A DNA stretch of 11,158 bases from Candidatus Cloacimonadota bacterium. GTDB lineage: Bacteria > Cloacimonadota > Cloacimonadia > Cloacimonadales > JAJBBL01. The stretch spans positions 1-11,158 of the forward strand of contig JAJBBL010000159.1 of assembly GCA_020532365.1 (NCBI GenBank). The letters are read 5' to 3'. Shown in pieces: positions 6,694 through 11,158 of the stretch (its first letter is position 1; every line of letters starts with the position of its first letter). Position numbers and translations under genes: made by a program. Below the pieces are notes generated by a model. It had not been told where the DNA came from and did not search any database. It saw nothing but the letters and a program-made list of their open reading frames with translations.

Positions 6694-6950
6694 ACGTCCA
6701 AGAAGCAGTTTTTACATTTACTTGTCAAACCTTTTCATATTCAGCTCTCCCGAAGATAGTTGAAAGTCACTTCACAGGTCTTCTATCTTTTATAGTAAGT
6801 TGGATATTACCAGCTGAGTTAAGCTTGTAAACAAGAGGGGCAATCTTCTCTTAAATATAATTTAGCTTTACAAATTAGATCGACTTTCTTAGATGGTATC
6901 ATAACATTAATTTTTGAATACAATGTTGAATTGGACTAAATGAGGAGATA

Positions 6951-9900
6951 ATGACTGATTTAACAAGACTTTTGAGCCGTACTTGGTACAATACTATACT
7001 AATTGCTTTACTTGCGTTCTTTTTTGCCAGTAGCCTATGTGGGCAACAGGATGTTTCAGAAAAAGGGGTATTAGTCATAGGTGGTGATAGCTACTATCCA
7101 CCTTACGAGTTCCTAAATGAAAATGGGGAACCTTCTGGGTTTGGCGTAGAGCTGATAAAAGCTATTGGTTTAGAAATGGGACTCAAAATAGAGGTTCAGC
7201 TTAATGAGTGGCATCAGACTTATAAAGACCTGATCGACAATAAAATTGATGCCGTAATTGGGATGGCCTATTCTATAGAAAGAGCCGAATCGTTCTCCTT
7301 TTCTCGACCTCATAGTCAGTTTGACTCAATAATAGTCGTCCGTAAAGAAAACAATAGTATTAAACAAGAGTCCGATTTGAAAAACAAAAAGGTAGTTGTG
7401 CAATACAACGATATCTTTCACGAATACCTTCTTAGTAAGGATTACAACAATGAGATATTAACGACAAACACTCCTGATAGTACCTTAATTCTCCTCTCTG
7501 AAGGGTATGCTGAAGCTGCTCTTATCAACAGTAATCAATTCGAATATCTCGATACTAAACATAAATATACTAACCTTAAAGTAGTCCCAGGTTATATCTT
7601 AGCCAATGAATTCTGCTTCGGAACTACTAAAGAGAAACGATACATAGTGGCTATGTTAAACGAAGGGTTAACAAGAGTTAAAGAAAATGGGACTTACAGC
7701 TACCTCCAAAATAAATGGTTAGGGACGCATTATGAAAAAAGTATCTATCCGCAAATAATAGCTCAATATGCATTCATCATCATAATTGCTATTTCCTGTT
7801 TAGCTTTCATAATCATTATTTGGATCCTCTCACTCAAAAAGCAGGTGAAAAAGAAAACTATAGAGCTCAAAGAGGAGTTGGATAAACATAAAGTTACTGC
7901 TGAGGTACAGCAAAGGGGACAGAATGTACTCGAAGCAATGTATAACATCTCAGAAGCAGTGACTACCTCAAAAAGTCTGTTCGAGTTCTATTGCATCATC
8001 CACAAAAACGTTAAAAACTTGATGGTTGCAGACGACTTTTATATCGCCCTTTATAACGAGGATAGTAAATACTTGAGCTTCCCTTATTTCAATGACCGTA
8101 CTTCGGCCTCCTTACCAGAACCAAGAAGAGAAGGACGTGGGCTCACAGAGTACGCTATTAGGCGGGGTAAACCTCTTCTGCTTAACTACGATAAAATCAA
8201 AGAGCTTAACGAGCAAAATGAGATTGAGCTAATTGGTGCTTCCTCTCAACAGTGGCTTGGAGCTCCTCTAAAATTAGGGGATATAGCTATTGGGCTCGTG
8301 GCGGTTCAAAACTATGTAGACCCCAACGCATACGACGAAAACGATAAACAGACACTTACATTCATCTCGGAACAAATTGCACACGCTATTGAGAGAATAC
8401 AGCATCAAGAGAGTATAAAAAGAACTATTATAGAGTTAGAAGACAAGGTTGTAGAGAGAACAAGTGAGCTAAAAAAGTCTGAACAGGCGTATAGAACACT
8501 GACTGAAAATTCACCTGACCTTATAATGCGCCTTGACCCACTGTTGAGAATAATATACGTTAATCCAACCATCGTCAAGTATACCAACATTCAAGTGGAC
8601 GATCTTATCGGCAAAAAATTAGAAGATTTATTGCTCCCCAAAGATATTGAGACGATTATTAGTAGAAACATTAATACCGCTTTCGACAAAGGGGTTGTTA
8701 CTTCTATAGAGTTAAATTTACCTGATGGTACTTGGCTTGACTCAAATATAGTGCCCGAGCTTAGTCACGATGGCAGGGTAACGTCAGTCATCGTCAGTGC
8801 CCACGATATTACGATTCGGAAGGCGTTTCAGCGTGAACTCAATGAGTTAAATGTGCAACTCGAAGAGAGGGTTAAAGAGAGAACTATGCAGTTAGAGGAT
8901 GAAATTGCTGCTAACGTTCATTACTCGAATATACAAAGGGCACTCTTCCTAATCTCTGATTCGGTACATACCGCCAAAGATATACAGGATTTATACGAGT
9001 TTATATATCGGATAATAAAGCAGTTTATGGTTGTAAACAACTTCTCTATTGCGCTTTACGATGAGGAAAAACAGCTCATTACCTTCCCTTTTAATGAAAA
9101 CGAGTTTGATGAACATCCAGAGCCGAGAAAGCTAATGAAAGGCATTACAGAATATGCCTTGGCAAAAGATGAGCCTTTACTCGTTAGAGAAAAAGAGCTG
9201 CAAAGATTAATCGAGAAAGAAGAAGTAGTTTTTATCGGCCGTCCCACAAAAAGCTGGCTCGGTATACCACTAAAAGTGGACAATAAAATCATAGGGTTAT
9301 TGATCGTTAAAGACTATGAAAATGATGAAGCGTTTAGCGATAATGATATCCAAATCCTGACCTTCGCCTCCGAACAAATAGCACTCGCTATTGAAAGAAA
9401 AGAGTCAGAGCAGCATAAAAACAGACAAAATATGTTCTTCCAACAGCTCTTTAACAATACACCTGTCGGTATAGCCATTCTTGATAATGAGGACAGAATA
9501 ATCGACGTAAATCAAGGTTTTACAACGATATTTGAGTATGTCAGGGAGGAGATTATAGGAAAGAAGATTAACCCTCTTGTTACCCCTGAGAACCTCTCTT
9601 CCGAAGCTAATTCTGTATCTAAAATCACCCAGGCTGGTGACGTAATGGAGGTCGAAACGTATCGTCAAACCAAACGGGGCGAAATAAAACGGGTGAAGCT
9701 CTTTGGCGTCCCTATCAAGGTAGACAACGTTCAGGTTGGAATTTATGGTATTTATTTGGATATCACACCATTGCAGAACATTCAAGACTCATTAGCACAA
9801 GAGAAAGAAAAGTTCAGTGTGATGCTCAGCTCTATAGGTGACGGGGTAATAGCTACCTCTTTAGACGGTAAAATAGTCCTTTTGAATAAAGTGGCACAAG

Positions 9901-11158
9901 AGCTTACTGGATGGACTCAAGAAGAGGCAGAAGGGGCAGAGGTTCAACAGGTGTTTAATATTGCCGATGCTAAAGAGCAGAATATGGGATCGATGATTGT
10001 TCAAAACGTTGCAGAAGGGAACAAAACATTAAGGCTTTCCAACAAAACTACTCTTACTGCGAAAGATGGCACAGAGTATCTCATTGAAGATAGTGCTGCT
10101 CCGATAAGGGATGTTAATGGCACAGTTAACGGTGTTATTATAGTTTTCAGAGATATAACCCAGAAAATACTGATTGAGGAAGAGCTGCAAAAGAGCGCAA
10201 AATTAGAGTCGGTAGGGTTACTTGCCGGCGGTATAGCGCATGATTTTAATAACATCTTAACAGGGATTATGGGGAACATCTCTTTTGCCAAAACATTTGC
10301 AGATAGTGGAAACAAAAGGCTATTAGAGAGGCTTAACGAAGCTGAAAGAGCTTCTCTTAAAGCAAAAGAGCTCGCCCTGCAGCTACTCACTTACGCTAAA
10401 GGTGGAGATCCGGTAAAGACTACCACATCAATCAGGGAGCTTCTCGAAAATACAGCTAAATATTCGATTACTCAGCCAAATATTAACTATCACTTTGATA
10501 TTACTAAAGACCTAAACAACGTCGAAATCGACACAGGGCAGATAAGCCAAGCGCTTAATAATTTACTTCAGAACTCACAACAAGCTATGGCGAAGGGTGG
10601 AAACATCTATGTAGCTGCCAAAAATATTACCGCCACCGAACCTCTGTACCCCTCATTCAAACCAGGCGATTATATCGAAATTACAATTAGAGATACTGGG
10701 TCAGGTATCAGCAACAATGAGTTAAACAAAATCTTCGACCCATTTTACACCACTAAGAAAGAGGGTAGTGGGCTCGGCTTAACCACAAGTTACAGTATCA
10801 TTAGAAAACACGACGGCTATGTGTTCGCAGAATCAGAGCTTGGTAAAGGGACTACTATTGCCATCTATCTTCCTGCATCGACAAAATACGTCGCCGACCC
10901 TATCCCTGAAAATACCGAAATTGAAGGTAACGGCTCAATTCTACTGATGGACGACGATCTTATCCTTGTTGAGGTGGTCACGGAAATGCTGAGCAGTCTC
11001 GGCTACGATGTTGTTGCTACGCACGACGGAGTTGAGGCTTTTGACAAGTATCAAGAAATGAAAGAGCTTGGACAAAAGTTCGACTTAGTTATTCTCGATC
11101 TGACAATACCGGGTGGTGTAGGTGGTAAAGACACAGTAAAGAAAATCTTGGAATACGA
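6951..11158 (+). CDS. Hybrid sensor histidine kinase with periplasmic binding domain, partial at 3' end
   Basis: An inner-membrane hybrid kinase; 1,402 codons are open and the gene runs off the window. Order: signal or anchor helix (15-29); SBP_bac_3 periplasmic amino-acid-type binding domain (about 40-260); membrane helix (269-293); GAF (330-483); coil; PAS (512-625); coil; GAF (662-816); PAS (830-942); PAS (955-1072); HisKA with GGIAHDFNN (phospho-accepting His1097); HATPase_c with N-box Asn1204/Asn1208, DTGSG (1248-1252), FDPFYTTK (1262-1269) and GSGLGL (1272-1277); then a receiver with acidic pair Asp1334/Asp1335 and phospho-acceptor Asp1383, cut before its last third. All catalytic motifs are intact. 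The first domain resembles BvgS/EvgS sensors in principle: ligand outside, phosphorelay inside. The ATG at 6951 is the first after an in-frame TGA at 6927, with GAGG at 6942-6945. It is divergent from the phosphate operon. The ligand and the downstream regulator are unknown. Confidence 0.96.
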   Translation, partial: MTDLTRLLSRTWYNTILIALLAFFFASSLCGQQDVSEKGVLVIGGDSYYPPYEFLNENGEPSGFGVELIKAIGLEMGLKIEVQLNEWHQTYKDLIDNKIDAVIGMAYSIERAESFSFSRPHSQFDSIIVVRKENNSIKQESDLKNKKVVVQYNDIFHEYLLSKDYNNEILTTNTPDSTLILLSEGYAEAALINSNQFEYLDTKHKYTNLKVVPGYILANEFCFGTTKEKRYIVAMLNEGLTRVKENGTYSYLQNKWLGTHYEKSIYPQIIAQYAFIIIIAISCLAFIIIIWILSLKKQVKKKTIELKEELDKHKVTAEVQQRGQNVLEAMYNISEAVTTSKSLFEFYCIIHKNVKNLMVADDFYIALYNEDSKYLSFPYFNDRTSASLPEPRREGRGLTEYAIRRGKPLLLNYDKIKELNEQNEIELIGASSQQWLGAPLKLGDIAIGLVAVQNYVDPNAYDENDKQTLTFISEQIAHAIERIQHQESIKRTIIELEDKVVERTSELKKSEQAYRTLTENSPDLIMRLDPLLRIIYVNPTIVKYTNIQVDDLIGKKLEDLLLPKDIETIISRNINTAFDKGVVTSIELNLPDGTWLDSNIVPELSHDGRVTSVIVSAHDITIRKAFQRELNELNVQLEERVKERTMQLEDEIAANVHYSNIQRALFLISDSVHTAKDIQDLYEFIYRIIKQFMVVNNFSIALYDEEKQLITFPFNENEFDEHPEPRKLMKGITEYALAKDEPLLVREKELQRLIEKEEVVFIGRPTKSWLGIPLKVDNKIIGLLIVKDYENDEAFSDNDIQILTFASEQIALAIERKESEQHKNRQNMFFQQLFNNTPVGIAILDNEDRIIDVNQGFTTIFEYVREEIIGKKINPLVTPENLSSEANSVSKITQAGDVMEVETYRQTKRGEIKRVKLFGVPIKVDNVQVGIYGIYLDITPLQNIQDSLAQEKEKFSVMLSSIGDGVIATSLDGKIVLLNKVAQELTGWTQEEAEGAEVQQVFNIADAKEQNMGSMIVQNVAEGNKTLRLSNKTTLTAKDGTEYLIEDSAAPIRDVNGTVNGVIIVFRDITQKILIEEELQKSAKLESVGLLAGGIAHDFNNILTGIMGNISFAKTFADSGNKRLLERLNEAERASLKAKELALQLLTYAKGGDPVKTTTSIRELLENTAKYSITQPNINYHFDITKDLNNVEIDTGQISQALNNLLQNSQQAMAKGGNIYVAAKNITATEPLYPSFKPGDYIEITIRDTGSGISNNELNKIFDPFYTTKKEGSGLGLTTSYSIIRKHDGYVFAESELGKGTTIAIYLPASTKYVADPIPENTEIEGNGSILLMDDDLILVEVVTEMLSSLGYDVVATHDGVEAFDKYQEMKELGQKFDLVILDLTIPGGVGGKDTVKKILEY
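7938..8399 (+). repeat. First copy of the duplicated GAF module (protein-level repeat)
   Basis: Encodes residues 330-483 of the kinase. It shares with the second copy the pattern EPR..x..G.TEYA...PLL, then WLG.PLK...IGL..V..Y, then D.Q.LTF.SEQIA.AIER. The nucleotide sequences have diverged, so this is an old duplication visible mainly in protein. Confidence 0.7.
8934..9398 (+). repeat. Second copy of the duplicated GAF module (protein-level repeat)
   Basis: Encodes residues 662-816 of the kinase and aligns over its whole length with residues 330-483. A coil with a similar heptad-like signature (LEERVKERTMQLEDE at 637-651, against LEDKVVERTSELKKSE at 496-511) adjoins each: it follows the first GAF and precedes the second. 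Confidence 0.7.

Larger units (their letters stand above)
6667..6950. other. Divergent intergenic region, phosphate operon versus sensor kinase
   Basis: This 284-nt region must hold the start signals of the DUF47-Pit operon (minus) and the hybrid kinase (plus). On the plus strand TATAAT occurs at 6856-6861 and TACAAT at 6919-6924, neither with a recognisable -35 at proper distance. On the minus strand TTGACA occurs at 6727-6722, without a proper -10. Small inverted repeats are AGTTGATCAACT (6682-6693), AAGTCACTT (6764-6772) and CTTGTAAACAAG (6824-6835). Three loosely similar hexamers (TTTACA 6711, TTGTCA 6722, TTTCAT 6733) are spaced at 11 nt. No coding region is seen. Confidence 0.5.

Noticed and set aside
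6889..6924. Sigma54 or sigma70 promoter directly before the kinase gene
   Set aside because: TGGTAT near 6894 lacks the GC element at the right distance for sigma54, and TACAAT at 6919-6924 has no -35 16-18 nt upstream.
1..11158. Mobile element, CRISPR, toxin-antitoxin or defence island
   Set aside because: No transposase, integrase, terminal inverted repeats, regularly spaced repeats or defence-type domains were seen; gene content is housekeeping, envelope, transport and signalling.

Overview
The window is 11 kb of AT-rich DNA from a diderm (Gram-negative) bacterium. The diderm call rests on three genes: an LpxL/HtrB-type lipid A acyltransferase, a signal-peptide-bearing outer-membrane barrel protein, and a sensor kinase with an exported ligand-binding domain. 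No rRNA, tRNA, CRISPR array, phage gene or insertion sequence is visible, and nothing in base composition suggests an acquired island. The overall style (long hybrid kinase with GAF/PAS arrays, FadL/PorV-like barrel) would fit an uncultured lineage in or near the FCB group such as Cloacimonadota. That is an inference with low confidence, because no marker gene here settles it.

Layout. On the plus strand (94-3333) lie purA (adenylosuccinate synthetase), an outer-membrane beta-barrel protein and a P-loop ATPase of the CobQ/MinD type. The last two are 5 nt apart and probably co-transcribed. A lipid A-type acyltransferase runs the other way (3330-4241, minus), and its stop codon overlaps that of the P-loop gene by 4 nt, with no room for a terminator. 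After a 300-nt spacer with likely minus-strand promoters comes a two-gene minus-strand phosphate-uptake operon: a DUF47/PhoU-like accessory protein (GTG start at 6666) followed after 1 nt by a Pit-family transporter (4542-6020). A 284-nt divergent intergenic region separates this operon from a very large plus-strand hybrid histidine kinase that starts at 6951 and runs off the window end (over 1,400 residues without a stop). That kinase carries an amino-acid-type periplasmic binding domain, a membrane helix, GAF, PAS, GAF, PAS, PAS, HisKA, HATPase and the start of a receiver domain.

How the genes work together. PurA makes adenylosuccinate for AMP synthesis. The acyltransferase and barrel protein belong to envelope biogenesis or transport. 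The DUF47-Pit pair is a low-affinity phosphate uptake module. The kinase is a ligand-gated sensor that would phosphorylate its own receiver. It shares a palindrome-containing upstream region with the phosphate operon, which makes co-regulation possible but unproven. I found no convincing new defence, mobile or biosynthetic system. The points most worth a second look are the substituted phosphate-loop of PurA, the missing signature aspartates and long tail of the Pit protein, the duplicated GAF sensor unit of the kinase, and the palindrome in the leader of the phosphate operon.
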